From Candidatus Eiseniibacteriota bacterium (GTDB taxonomy: Bacteria > Eisenbacteria > RBG-16-71-46), in NCBI GenBank assembly GCA_016215625.1, contig JACRIW010000020.1, positions 110,455-174,454 of the forward strand: 64,000 bases of DNA, read 5' to 3'. Made by a program: the position numbers and the translations under genes. This document shows positions 27,983 through 37,056 of this stretch, piece by piece (position 1 is the stretch's first letter; every line of letters starts with the position of its first letter). The notes below the pieces were generated by a model. That model searched no databases, was not told the origin of the DNA, and was given only the letters and a program-made list of their open reading frames with translations.

Positions 27983-30589
27983 ATGAAGCTTCGGTTGCTG
28001 AGTGCGCTGCTCGCCGTCTGTGTCCTGGCTTCCCCCGCCGCCGCGCAGAAGAAGGCGCTGTTCGACAACGCCCACGCCGAGACCGCCGGCAACGCCGACT
28101 GGGTCATCGACGACACGCAACCCATCCCGTCCCCGGCGCAGAGCGGCATCACCGCCGGCACGGCCTTCACCTACTGGAACGGCGCGATCTCGTCCTGGGG
28201 CGTCTCGCTCGTGAAGCGCGGCTACACCGTGCACACGAACACGACGGCGCTCACCTACGGCAACACGGGCAACACGTACGACCTCGCGAACTACGACGTG
28301 CTGATCATTCCCGAGCCGAACACCGTGTTCACGGCGGCCGAGAAGACGGCGATCTTCAACTTCGTGCAGAACGGCGGCGGCCTCGTGGCCGTCGCGGACC
28401 ACGCGGTGTCCGACCGGAACAACGACGGTTGGGACTCGCCGATGATCTGGAACGACCTCGACCCCACGCACCTGCTCGGCATCAGCTGCGCGTCGACCGG
28501 CAACGCGAACAACAACATCGTGCAGACGTCCACGAACGTGAACGCGCTCTCGACCGACATGGTGACGCGGGGCCCGGTGGGCAACGTCACGGGTCTCGCG
28601 TTCCACAACGGCACCACGTTCACGCTCTGGCCGGCAGTCAACTCGACCGTGCGCGGCGAAGTGTGGATGAACGGTCTCGCGCAGACGAGCACGACCGGCC
28701 TCATGTGCGCCTCGTCGCAGTACGGCAGTGGCCGCGTCGTGTTCATCGGCGACAGCTCGCCGATCGACGACGGCACCGCGCAGGCGGGCAACACCAGCAT
28801 CTTCAACGGCTGGGGCGAAGTGGGCGCCACCGACTCGACGCTCGCGATGAACGCGACGTTGTGGGTGACGCGCACCGGCGCGACCGACGTGACCGCGCCG
28901 ACCGTGGCGCTGACCGCGCCCGCGGGCGGCGTGACCTGGAAGGCCGGCTCGGTGCAGGCGATCACGTGGACCGCGTCGGACAACGTCGGCGTGACCGCCG
29001 TGGACCTCGCGTACTCGACCGACGGCGGCGCGACGTACCCGAACACGATCGCCACGGGGCTCGCCAACTCGGGCACGTACAACTGGACGCTGCCGAACGT
29101 GAACAGCACCACCGTGCGCGTGCGCGTGACCGCGCGTGACGCGGCCGGCAACAGCGCCAGCGCGGCGAACACCGCGAACTTCACGATCGACCAGTGGGTC
29201 ATCACCGCCAGCGCGGGCGCGAACGGCACGATCTCGCCCTCGGGCGCGGTCGGCGTGATGCAGGGCGCGAACCAGGCCTTCACGATCGCCGCGAACGCCG
29301 GCTTCGCGGTCTCGAGCGTGCTGGTGGACGGCGTCTCCGCGGGCGCGGTGACGAGCTACACGTTCACGAACGTGACGGCCGCGCACACGATCGCCGCGAG
29401 CTTCACGGCGACGTCGACCAGCTACACGATCACGGCGAGCGCGGGCACGGGCGGCACGATCAGCCCGAGCGGCGCGGTGTCCGTGGCCGCGGGCGCGAAC
29501 CAGTCGTTCACGATCGCGGCGAACGCGAGCTTCACGATCCTGAGCGTGCTCGTCGACGGCGCCTCGGTGGGCGCGGTGACGAGCTACACGTTCACCAACG
29601 TGCAGGCCGCGCACACGATCTCCGCGTCGTTCACCAGCTCGAGCAACACGGGCTGGCCGATGGCGAGCGGCAACTACTCCGAGGCGTTCGGGGACATCGC
29701 GAACTGGGCGAACAACTTCGCGAGCGGCGTGGGCGCGAGCTACTGGGCGTCGGTCGCCGTCGGCGGCAGCACCACGATCCCGAGCGCCACGAAGATCACG
29801 ACGTCGACTTCGACGTTCACCACGACCACGACGGGCGGCGTGCAGAAGGGCGTGAGCCCGAATCCCGTGGGCACGATCGTGCTGCTCTCGACCGGCAGCA
29901 CGGACAACACGTCGTCGGCCGCGATCGACCTGAAGCTGAACTTCACGAGCACCAACGCGGGCACGCTCGGCTTCACGTGGAGCACCGTGTTCAACTCGAC
30001 CGGCAACCGCAAGGCGTCCCTGCGCGTGTACACGAGCCCCGACGGCACGACCTGGACGGAGCTGACGGGCGCCGCGGTGCTGAACTTCACGAACAACGTG
30101 GCCGGTTCGGGCACGGTGTCGGCGGTCGCGCTGCCGGCGACGCTGAACAACCAGCCCAACGCCCGCGTGCGGTTCTACTACTACAACGGCACCGGCGGCA
30201 CGACCGGTTCGCGTCCCAAGATCGCGCTCGACAACGTGAGCGTGACCGGCACGCCTTCGGGGGCCTTCGCCAACCCGGCGCAGGGAGAGGACGGCGGGCC
30301 GATCGCCGCGGGCCGGGCCGAGTTCGCGTTCTCGCGCGTCGTGCCGAACCCCGGCGGCGCCGAGACCACGCTGCAGTTCTCGCTCGCGCGTGCGGGTAAG
30401 GCGCGGCTCGAGATCGTCGACCTGAGCGGCCGCCGCGTGTGGGCGAGCGAGGGCGAGTACGCGGCCGGTGCGCAGTTCATGCGCTGGTCGGGTCGCGCCT
30501 CCGACGGTTCCGCCGTGCGCGCGGGCGTGTACTTCGTGCGGCTGGTCACGGCCGACGGCGTGCGCAGCGGCCGGATGGTGCGGTTCTAG
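27983..30589 (+). CDS. Large secreted multidomain protein with InlB-type repeats and FlgD-like end
   Basis: 868 residues. Signal peptide (LRLLSALLAVCVLASPAAAQ). Residues 20-300 resemble a glutamine-amidotransferase-like exported domain (YDVLIIPEPNTVFTAAEKTA, FVQNGGGLVAVADHAV, GSGRVVFIGDSSPI). An Ig-like segment follows (about 310-400), then two tandem bacterial repeats (about 404-478 and 483-553) each reading ITASAGxxGTISPSGAV and later TSYTFTNV. Then come a beta-sandwich of about 200 residues and a terminal FlgD-Ig module (VDLSGRRVWASEG, GVYFVRLV). Probably a cell-surface protein; no enzymatic residues can be assigned. It precedes the beta-glucan locus but lacks its operator. Confidence 0.75.
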   Translation: MKLRLLSALLAVCVLASPAAAQKKALFDNAHAETAGNADWVIDDTQPIPSPAQSGITAGTAFTYWNGAISSWGVSLVKRGYTVHTNTTALTYGNTGNTYDLANYDVLIIPEPNTVFTAAEKTAIFNFVQNGGGLVAVADHAVSDRNNDGWDSPMIWNDLDPTHLLGISCASTGNANNNIVQTSTNVNALSTDMVTRGPVGNVTGLAFHNGTTFTLWPAVNSTVRGEVWMNGLAQTSTTGLMCASSQYGSGRVVFIGDSSPIDDGTAQAGNTSIFNGWGEVGATDSTLAMNATLWVTRTGATDVTAPTVALTAPAGGVTWKAGSVQAITWTASDNVGVTAVDLAYSTDGGATYPNTIATGLANSGTYNWTLPNVNSTTVRVRVTARDAAGNSASAANTANFTIDQWVITASAGANGTISPSGAVGVMQGANQAFTIAANAGFAVSSVLVDGVSAGAVTSYTFTNVTAAHTIAASFTATSTSYTITASAGTGGTISPSGAVSVAAGANQSFTIAANASFTILSVLVDGASVGAVTSYTFTNVQAAHTISASFTSSSNTGWPMASGNYSEAFGDIANWANNFASGVGASYWASVAVGGSTTIPSATKITTSTSTFTTTTTGGVQKGVSPNPVGTIVLLSTGSTDNTSSAAIDLKLNFTSTNAGTLGFTWSTVFNSTGNRKASLRVYTSPDGTTWTELTGAAVLNFTNNVAGSGTVSAVALPATLNNQPNARVRFYYYNGTGGTTGSRPKIALDNVSVTGTPSGAFANPAQGEDGGPIAAGRAEFAFSRVVPNPGGAETTLQFSLARAGKARLEIVDLSGRRVWASEGEYAAGAQFMRWSGRASDGSAVRAGVYFVRLVTADGVRSGRMVRF

Positions 30590-30648
30590 CCCGGGCCGGG
30601 AGGTCCGGCCCGCCCCGGAGGCCTCGGGGCGAGAACACATGAGTGGCG

Positions 30649-30682
30649 GGCGGCCCGCTCCCGATTCCGGGGGCGGGCCGCC
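30649..30682 (+). terminator. Terminator-like hairpin after the secreted repeat protein
   Basis: Ten-bp perfect stem GGCGGCCCGC / GCGGGCCGCC with a 14-base loop, about 60 bases after the stop. GTTTC follows rather than a U-run. It separates this gene from the operator-controlled operon downstream. Confidence 0.55.
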
Positions 30683-30755
30683 GCCGTTTCGGGGCGGCGG
30701 ACTCGCGAAAAACCCCAAAAAAACTTCGTTCGGCAGCCGGTGAATCGGGTACCAT

Positions 30756-30778
30756 CTTTGTCCGACAGCCGGACAAAG
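30756..30778. promoter_or_regulatory. Palindromic operator, site 1 (predicted ROK regulator)
   Basis: CTTTGTCCG-ACAGC-CGGACAAAG: perfect nine-base arms around a five-base spacer, ending 27 bases before the GH16-like start. The same arm-spacer-arm pattern recurs at 38677 and 52555. A degenerate half site CTTCGTTCG-GCAGC lies at 30724-30737, centred 32 bases upstream (about three helical turns). Assignment to the ROK protein at 49820-51100 is inference. Confidence 0.7.
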
Positions 30779-30805
30779 TGGTTTCCCCCGATTCCCGGAG
30801 CCTCC

Positions 30806-32422
30806 ATGAAGGACGCCTTCAGCCGCCACGCACTCGCGCTCGCCCTTGCCGGCGCCGCTTGCGTCGCGCTCGCGCCGGAGGCCGCGCGTGCCCAGTGCAT
30901 GCTGGCCAATCCGAGCTTCGAGATCGCCGGGCAGTCGGGCGCCGTGTTCGGGGGATGGAGCCAGTTCGGCTCCACCGGCAGCGTCACGACCGCGAAGCAC
31001 GGCCGCGTGGCCGCGCGCGTGTCGGGGCCCAATACCGGCAACTGGGACATCTCGGGCTACTGGCAGGCGCAGGCTTCCGTGCCCGGCGACCGCTGGAAGG
31101 TGGCGGGGCACGTGCGAGTGCCTTCGGCCACGCCGCTCGCCGGCAACTCGAAGGCCGTCGTCAACGTCGAGTGGCGCAACTCCGGCGGCGCGCTCCTCAG
31201 CTACGAGTCGCACGACGTCGCGACGAGCGCGACCGTGCGCGACTCGTTCCTCGCGTTCGCCGTCACGACCGCGGCCGCGCCCGCGAACACGGCGTCCGCG
31301 CGCCTCGTGCTCGCGGTGCTGCAGGGTCCCGGCGATCCGCAGCGCGACGCGTGGTACGACCAGGTGAAGTTCGAGAAGCAGACCACCCCGAGCCTCGACG
31401 CCTTGCAGTGGGGCGATTTCTCGAACGGCCGCACCGTGTCGTTCTCGGGCCGCACGTGGCGCGTGAAGAACACCGGCGTCTACGGCCCCGGGCCGAACTC
31501 GTTCTCGAGCGCGACGGACGCGGTCTGGGTGGACGCGAACGGCCGGCTCCACCTGACGATCAAGAAGTCCGGCGCCACCTGGTACAGCACGGAAGTCGCG
31601 CTCGACACGCCGCTCGGCTACGGCGACTACCTCTTCACCACGCGCGGCGACCTCGACACGTTCGACCCGACCACCGTGTTCGGGCTGTTCGTGTGGGAGT
31701 ACGGCCCGTGCTGGGACACCGCCTACCTCTGGTGGAACCCCTACAACGAGATCGACGTCGAGTTCAGCCGCTGGGGCGTACCCGCGGGGCCGAACGCGCA
31801 GTTCGTCGCGCAGCCCTACGACTGGGGCGGCAACCGCAACCAGTTCGCGATGTCCTTCTCGGCCGGCGAAGTCACCACGCACGCGTTCCGCTGGCGCCCC
31901 GACCGCGTCGAGTACCGCTCGTGGCGCGGCGGCCCGAACGACGAACTGCCCGCGAACACCGTGCGGTCCTGGACCTACACCGGTCCGCACATCCCGCGTC
32001 CCGACCAGCCGCGCGTGCACCTGAACCTGGGGCAGTTCTCCGGCGCGCCGGCGGCCACGCAGGAAGCGGTGCTCGACGCGTTCACGTTCCGGCAGTGGCC
32101 CACGGCGTTCCTCGCCGCGGACGACGCGCCGCCCGCGGCCGGCGCTTCGCTCGCGCTCTCGGTCGCCGGGCGGCATCCCGCGCGGGGCGGCGCGACGCTT
32201 CGCCTGACGCTCGCCCACGAGGACGACGTGCGGCTGACGCTGCATGACGTGAGCGGGCGGCTGGTGCGCACGATCGCGGAGGCCCGGATGAATGCCGGAC
32301 GTCACGAGATCGCGTGGGACGGCCGCGGCGGTGACGGCGGCCGCGTGGCGCCCGGCGTGTACCTCGCCCGGCTCGCCGCCGGCGATCGGTTCGCGACCGC
32401 GCGCGTGGTGGTGCTGCGATGA
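30806..32422 (+). CDS. Secreted GH16-like glucanase with carbohydrate-binding and FlgD-like domains
   Basis: 538 residues. Signal peptide (ALALALAGAACVALAPEAARA), an N-terminal CBM4/9-like sandwich (about 30-190, beginning CMLANPSFEIAG), a GH16 jelly roll (about 200-430) with the catalytic signature NEIDVEF (about residues 314-320, ExDxE), and a C-terminal FlgD-Ig module (LHDVSGRLVRTIAEA, GVYLARLAAG). GH16 enzymes hydrolyse beta-1,3 or mixed-linkage glucans and similar polymers. First gene after operator site 1, and its stop overlaps the GH17 start (ATGA). It is the likely extracellular depolymerase of the plus-strand operon. The exact glucan linkage is inferred from neighbours. Confidence 0.82.
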   Translation: MKDAFSRHALALALAGAACVALAPEAARAQCMLANPSFEIAGQSGAVFGGWSQFGSTGSVTTAKHGRVAARVSGPNTGNWDISGYWQAQASVPGDRWKVAGHVRVPSATPLAGNSKAVVNVEWRNSGGALLSYESHDVATSATVRDSFLAFAVTTAAAPANTASARLVLAVLQGPGDPQRDAWYDQVKFEKQTTPSLDALQWGDFSNGRTVSFSGRTWRVKNTGVYGPGPNSFSSATDAVWVDANGRLHLTIKKSGATWYSTEVALDTPLGYGDYLFTTRGDLDTFDPTTVFGLFVWEYGPCWDTAYLWWNPYNEIDVEFSRWGVPAGPNAQFVAQPYDWGGNRNQFAMSFSAGEVTTHAFRWRPDRVEYRSWRGGPNDELPANTVRSWTYTGPHIPRPDQPRVHLNLGQFSGAPAATQEAVLDAFTFRQWPTAFLAADDAPPAAGASLALSVAGRHPARGGATLRLTLAHEDDVRLTLHDVSGRLVRTIAEARMNAGRHEIAWDGRGGDGGRVAPGVYLARLAAGDRFATARVVVLR

Positions 32423-33486
32423 GCCCGCGCGTGATGCCGCTGTCGCTCGCCCTCGCGCTCGCCGCGCTCGTCGTGCTCGGCGCCGGCGCCGTGGTGCTCG
32501 CGCGCACGACGCGCACCCGGCCCTTCCCGCGCCAGCAGCCGTTCGTCGTGCGCCCGCTCGCGCTCGAATCCGGCGGGCGCTGGATCGGCGACGCCGTCGC
32601 CTACGGCCCGCACCGTGACGGGCAGCGCCCGCGCGGCGTGGAGCCCACGGTCGCGCAGGTGCGCGAGGACCTGCGGCTCCTGTCGAAGGACTGGCACCTG
32701 CTGCGCATCTACGGCGCGATCGGGACCGGCGACACCGTGCTGCGCGCGATCCGCGAGGAGAAGTGCGGCACGAAGGTGGTGCTCGGGCTCTGGCTCGACG
32801 CCGAGGAACGCCGCGATTCGACGGGCCGCGTGGTGGAGCGCTTCCCGAAGGCCCGCGCGGCCAACCGCCGCGACGTCGAGCGGGCGATCCAGCATGCGCG
32901 CCACCATCCCGACCTCGTCGCGGCGATCACGGTGGGCAACGAGACCCAGGTGTACTGGTCCGCGAACCGCCTGCCCGCCGAGACCGTGATCGCGTACATC
33001 CGCGAGGTGCGCGCGCGCACGCGCGTGCCCGTGAGCACGGCGGACGACTTCAACTTCTGGAACAAGGCCGAGAGCCGCGCGATCGCCGCCGAGTGCGACT
33101 TCGTGTTCACGCACCTGCATCCGCTGTGGAACGGCCAGCAGCTCGAAGAGGCGCTGCCGTGGATCGAGCGCAACCTCGCCGAGATCCGCGCCGTGCATCC
33201 CGACCGCGAGGTCGTGATCGGCGAGACCGGCTGGGCGACGATGCACAACGACCAGGGCGACCAGGGCAAGCTCATGAAGGGCGCCGTGGGCGAGCGCGAG
33301 CAGGCCGAGTTCTACCGTGCGCTGCGCGCCTGGATCGCGCGCACGCGCGTCCCCACGTTCGTGTTCGAAGCGTTCGACGAAAACTGGAAGGGCAGTCCCG
33401 ATCCCGCCGAGGTCGAGAAGCACTGGGGCCTCTACCGCGCGGATCGCACCCCCAAGCTGGCGATGCAGAGAGAGGAGAACCGGTGA
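32419..33486 (+). CDS. GH17-like beta-1,3-glucanase, membrane-anchored or secreted
   Basis: 355 residues. A hydrophobic N-terminus (SLALALAALVVLGAGAVVLA) acts as signal or anchor. The TIM-barrel has the acid/base Glu in ITVGNETQVYW (about 174) and the nucleophile Glu in VVIGETGWAT (about 269), with FEAFDENWKG near the end, all characteristic of GH17. That family cuts beta-1,3-glucan or transfers beta-1,3-glucosyl units. It overlaps GH16 upstream (ATGA) and the 1155-residue protein downstream (GTGA), so the three are co-translated. Confidence 0.85.
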   Translation: MSPRVMPLSLALALAALVVLGAGAVVLARTTRTRPFPRQQPFVVRPLALESGGRWIGDAVAYGPHRDGQRPRGVEPTVAQVREDLRLLSKDWHLLRIYGAIGTGDTVLRAIREEKCGTKVVLGLWLDAEERRDSTGRVVERFPKARAANRRDVERAIQHARHHPDLVAAITVGNETQVYWSANRLPAETVIAYIREVRARTRVPVSTADDFNFWNKAESRAIAAECDFVFTHLHPLWNGQQLEEALPWIERNLAEIRAVHPDREVVIGETGWATMHNDQGDQGKLMKGAVGEREQAEFYRALRAWIARTRVPTFVFEAFDENWKGSPDPAEVEKHWGLYRADRTPKLAMQREENR

Positions 33487-36400
33487 GTCTGCTGGACGGT
33501 ACGCGCGGCCTCGACGCGCGCAACGGTGGCCTGGTGCCCTTCGCGGGGCAGGAGTTCCTGCGCATCACGGACTTCGACCGCCTGCCCCCGTTCCTGATGA
33601 GCATCCCGAGCGACACCGACCTGTGGATGTTCGTGAGCAGCGCCGGCGGGCTGACCGCGGGCCGCGCCGACGCCGACGGGGCGCTGTTCCCGTACGTGAC
33701 CGTGGACCAGCTCCACGACGCGCATCACCACACCGGGCCGGTGACGCTGTTCCGCGTGCGCCGCGACGACGGCGCGATCGTGGCGTGGGAGCCGTTCGCG
33801 CATCTCGCCGGGCGCGACCCGGCGATCGAGCGCAACCTCTACAAGCACCCGCTCGGCAACCAGGTGATCTTCGAGGAGATCCACCACGGGCTGAAGCTGG
33901 CCTTCCGCTACCGCTGGGCCGCCTGCGACGCCTACGGGCACGTGCGCAGCGCCCAGCTCGAAAACCTCGCCGACGAGCCGGCGTCCGTGACCGCGCTCGA
34001 CGGCGTGCGCAACGTGCTGCCCTTCGGGGCGCCGCTCGGGCTGTACCAGCACTCGAGTTCGCTCGTGGACGCGTACAAGCGCAGCGAAGTGGACGAGTGG
34101 ACGGGGCTCGGCATCTTCTCGCTGACCTCGGTGATCAGCGATCGCGCCGAGGCCGCCGAGATGCTGCGCGCGAACACCGTGTGGGGCTTCGGCCTCGCGG
34201 GCGCGCGCGTCGCGCTCTCGGCCGCGGCCGTGGACGCCTTCCGCCGCGGCGAGGACGTGCCGTCGGCGCCGCGCGTGAACGGCGAGCGCGGCAACTACCT
34301 CGTGCAGGGCGCATTCGAGCTCGAGCCCGGCGCCACCCACGGCTGGCACCTCGCGCTCGACGCGGGCCGCGGCCACGCCGAAGTCGCGGCGCTGCGTTCG
34401 CGGCTGCTGCGGAGCCACGAGCTGGGCGCCGAGCTGGAATCGCAGATCGCGGAGGCGGGGGAGAACCTGCGCCGCAACGTCGCGAGCGCCGACGGCCTGC
34501 AGCGCACCGGCGACGCGCAGACGTCCGCGCACCATCTCGCCAACGTGCTCTTCAACAACATGCGCGGCGGCGTCTTCGCGAAGCACCACCTGCTGCCCGC
34601 GGCCGATCTCGCCGACTTCGTGCGCACGCGCAACCGGACCGCGGCCGAGCGCCATGCGGCGTGGCTGGACGCGCTGCCCGCCGAGCTCACGTTCGACGAC
34701 CTGCTCGAGCGCGCGGCCCGCACGGGTGACCCGGCGCTCGAGCGTCTCACGCACGAGTACCTGCCCATCCACTTCGGGCGCCGGCACGGCGATCCGAGCC
34801 GGCCGTGGAACCGCTTCACGATCCGCGTGCGCGAGGCCGACGGTTCGCGCGCGCTGCGCTACGAGGGCAACTGGCGGGACATCTTCCAGAACTGGGAGGC
34901 GCTGGCGGCCAGTTTCCCCGCGTTCCTGCCCGGCATCCTCGCCAAGTTCGTGAACGCCTCGACGCCCGACGGCTTCAATCCGTACCGCGTCACGCGCGAC
35001 GGCATCGACTGGGAAGTCGAAGAGCCCGGGCACCCGTGGAGCAACATCGGGTACTGGGGCGACCACCAGGTCATCTACCTGCTCAAGTTCCTCGAGGCCA
35101 TGCGCGAGACGCGCCCCGGCGCGCTCGAGGCGATGCTGGCCCGTCCGATCTTCGCCTACGCCGAGGTGCCGTACCGCCTGGCGCCGTTCGCGAAGATGGT
35201 CGAGAACCCGCGCGCGACCATCACGTTCGATCACGACCTCGCGGCGCGCATCGCCGCGCGCGAGCAGGCCGAAGGCACCGACGGCCGTCTCGTGCACGAC
35301 GCCGAGGGCGCCGTGCTGCACGTGACGCTGTTCGAGAAGCTGCTCGTCTCGACGCTGTCGAAGCTGTCGAACTACGTGCCGGACGCCGGCATCTGGATGA
35401 ACACGCAGCGCCCCGAGTGGAACGACGCGAACAACGCGCTCGTGGGCAACGGCGTGTCCGTCGTGACGCTCGCGTACCTGCGGCGCTCGCTCGCGTTCCT
35501 GCTCGGGCTGTTCGAGAGCTGCCGCGACGCCGAGATTCCGGTGTCGGCCGAAGTCGCCGGCTGGGCGCGCGAACTGCGCGTGGCGTTCGAGTCGCACGCC
35601 GTCGAGCCCTATCCCGGCGAGCAGGGTGACCGGGAGCGATTCGAGATGGTGGCCGTGCTCGGCGACGCGTTCACGCGTTATCGCGCGCAGGTCGAGGAGC
35701 ACGGCTTCTCGGCGCCCGAGCCGCTCGCGGTGACCGAGGCGCTCGCGTTGCTGCGCACCGCGCTCGCGCACGTCGAGGGCGCGCTGCGCGCCAACGAGCG
35801 CGAGGACGGGCTCTACCATTCCTACAACCTGCTCGAGTTCGACCGCTCCGCCGGCACGCTGCGCGTCTCGCGCCTGAGCGAGATGCTCGAGGGCCAGGTG
35901 GCCGCGCTCAGCTCGGGACTCGTCGAGCCTACGCGTGCCGTGCGGCTGCTCGATCGCATGTTCGCGAGCAGGCTCTACCGCGACGACCAGCGCAGCTTCA
36001 TGCTCTATCCCGAGAAGACGCTGCCCGGGTTCCTCGAAAAGAACGTGGCGCCGCCCGAGCGCGTCGACCAGATCCCGCTGCTGCGCGCGCTCGTCGCCGA
36101 GCGCGACACGAGCGTGATCGTGCGCGACGCCTCGTGGACCTACCGCTTCGCGCCGGACATCCGCCACGTCTGCGACCTGTCCATGGCGCTCGACCGTCTC
36201 GCCGCGCAGCACCGTTGGAGCGGCGACGTCGCCCGCGACCGGCAGGAGGTGCTGGCGCTGTTCGAGGAAGTGTTCCAGCACCACTCGTTCACCGGCCGCT
36301 CGGGCACGATGTACGGCTACGAAGGCATCGGCAGCATCTACTGGCACATGGTGGCCAAGCTGCTGCTCGCGGTGCAGGAGACCAGCCTGCGCGCCGAGCG

Positions 36401-36950
36401 CGAGCGCTCGCCCGAGTCCGTGCGCCGCGCGTTGGCCGGTTACTACTACCGCGTGCGCGCCGGACTGGGCTTCGAGAAGAGCGCCGAGGAGTACGGCGCG
36501 TTCCCGACCGACCCCTACTCGCACACGCCCGCGAAGCGCGGCGCGCAGCAGCCGGGCATGACCGGGCAGGTGAAGGAGGAGATCCTCACCCGCATGGGCG
36601 AGCTGGGCGTGCGTGTCGAGGCGGGGCGGCTCGTGTTCCGTCCGCACCTGCTGCGTGCGGAGGAGTTCCTGTCCGAAGCCTCCGTCGCGCAGCTGTACGG
36701 CCACGACGGCGCCCCGATCGAGGTGGAGCTGCCCGCGGGCAGCCTGCTGTTCACCGTCTGCCAGGTGCCGGTGCGCTACGAGCGCACGACGGGCCCGGCG
36801 TCGGTGCGCGTGATCGGGAGCGACGGGCGCGAGAGCACGATCGAGGGCGACACGCTCGACGCGGGCACGAGCCGCGCGGTGCTCGAGCGGACGGGCGAAG
36901 TCGCCCGGGTCGAGGTGAAGGTGCCGGAGGGCGTGCTGCGGACGGAATAG
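33483..36950 (+). CDS. Large putative glycoside phosphorylase/hydrolase (GH-Q clan-like)
   Basis: 1155 residues, no signal peptide, so cytoplasmic. No named family was recognised with certainty. The N-terminal 300 residues look like a beta-sandwich (FFRYR/LKLAFRYRW, YQHSSSLVDAYKRSEVDEWTG). A long helical part follows with TQRPEWNDANNALVGNG near residue 645; the WND tripeptide matches the general-acid region of GH94-type phosphorylases. Length and layout fit the GH149/GH161 beta-1,3-glucan phosphorylases. The GTG at 33483 overlaps GH17. If correct, it would release glucose-1-phosphate from imported beta-1,3-oligosaccharides. A plain hydrolase or a new family is also possible. Confidence 0.6.
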   Translation: MSLLDGTRGLDARNGGLVPFAGQEFLRITDFDRLPPFLMSIPSDTDLWMFVSSAGGLTAGRADADGALFPYVTVDQLHDAHHHTGPVTLFRVRRDDGAIVAWEPFAHLAGRDPAIERNLYKHPLGNQVIFEEIHHGLKLAFRYRWAACDAYGHVRSAQLENLADEPASVTALDGVRNVLPFGAPLGLYQHSSSLVDAYKRSEVDEWTGLGIFSLTSVISDRAEAAEMLRANTVWGFGLAGARVALSAAAVDAFRRGEDVPSAPRVNGERGNYLVQGAFELEPGATHGWHLALDAGRGHAEVAALRSRLLRSHELGAELESQIAEAGENLRRNVASADGLQRTGDAQTSAHHLANVLFNNMRGGVFAKHHLLPAADLADFVRTRNRTAAERHAAWLDALPAELTFDDLLERAARTGDPALERLTHEYLPIHFGRRHGDPSRPWNRFTIRVREADGSRALRYEGNWRDIFQNWEALAASFPAFLPGILAKFVNASTPDGFNPYRVTRDGIDWEVEEPGHPWSNIGYWGDHQVIYLLKFLEAMRETRPGALEAMLARPIFAYAEVPYRLAPFAKMVENPRATITFDHDLAARIAAREQAEGTDGRLVHDAEGAVLHVTLFEKLLVSTLSKLSNYVPDAGIWMNTQRPEWNDANNALVGNGVSVVTLAYLRRSLAFLLGLFESCRDAEIPVSAEVAGWARELRVAFESHAVEPYPGEQGDRERFEMVAVLGDAFTRYRAQVEEHGFSAPEPLAVTEALALLRTALAHVEGALRANEREDGLYHSYNLLEFDRSAGTLRVSRLSEMLEGQVAALSSGLVEPTRAVRLLDRMFASRLYRDDQRSFMLYPEKTLPGFLEKNVAPPERVDQIPLLRALVAERDTSVIVRDASWTYRFAPDIRHVCDLSMALDRLAAQHRWSGDVARDRQEVLALFEEVFQHHSFTGRSGTMYGYEGIGSIYWHMVAKLLLAVQETSLRAERERSPESVRRALAGYYYRVRAGLGFEKSAEEYGAFPTDPYSHTPAKRGAQQPGMTGQVKEEILTRMGELGVRVEAGRLVFRPHLLRAEEFLSEASVAQLYGHDGAPIEVELPAGSLLFTVCQVPVRYERTTGPASVRVIGSDGRESTIEGDTLDAGTSRAVLERTGEVARVEVKVPEGVLRTE

Positions 36951-36991
36951 CGACCGCCCGCGCATCCCGGCGGCGGGAACTTCTTCGACGA

Positions 36992-37035
36992 AACACCGCG
37001 GCGCCCCCGGTTTCCCGAGGGCGCCGCGAAGTGTT
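36992..37035. terminator. Bidirectional terminator between convergent operons
   Basis: Ten-bp perfect stem CGCGGCGCCC (36997-37006) / GGGCGCCGCG (37019-37028), extended by AACAC / GTGTT after a two-base bulge. It lies between the 1155-residue gene and the minus-strand glycan-binding gene. Confidence 0.75.
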
Positions 37036-37056
37036 CGGAGCGGGGCGAAGCCGGCG

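Noticed and set aside
27908..32305. 1465-codon open frame on the minus strand
   Set aside because: It runs antisense through two recognisable secreted proteins and an intergenic terminator, and has the Arg/Val/His composition of a shadow frame.
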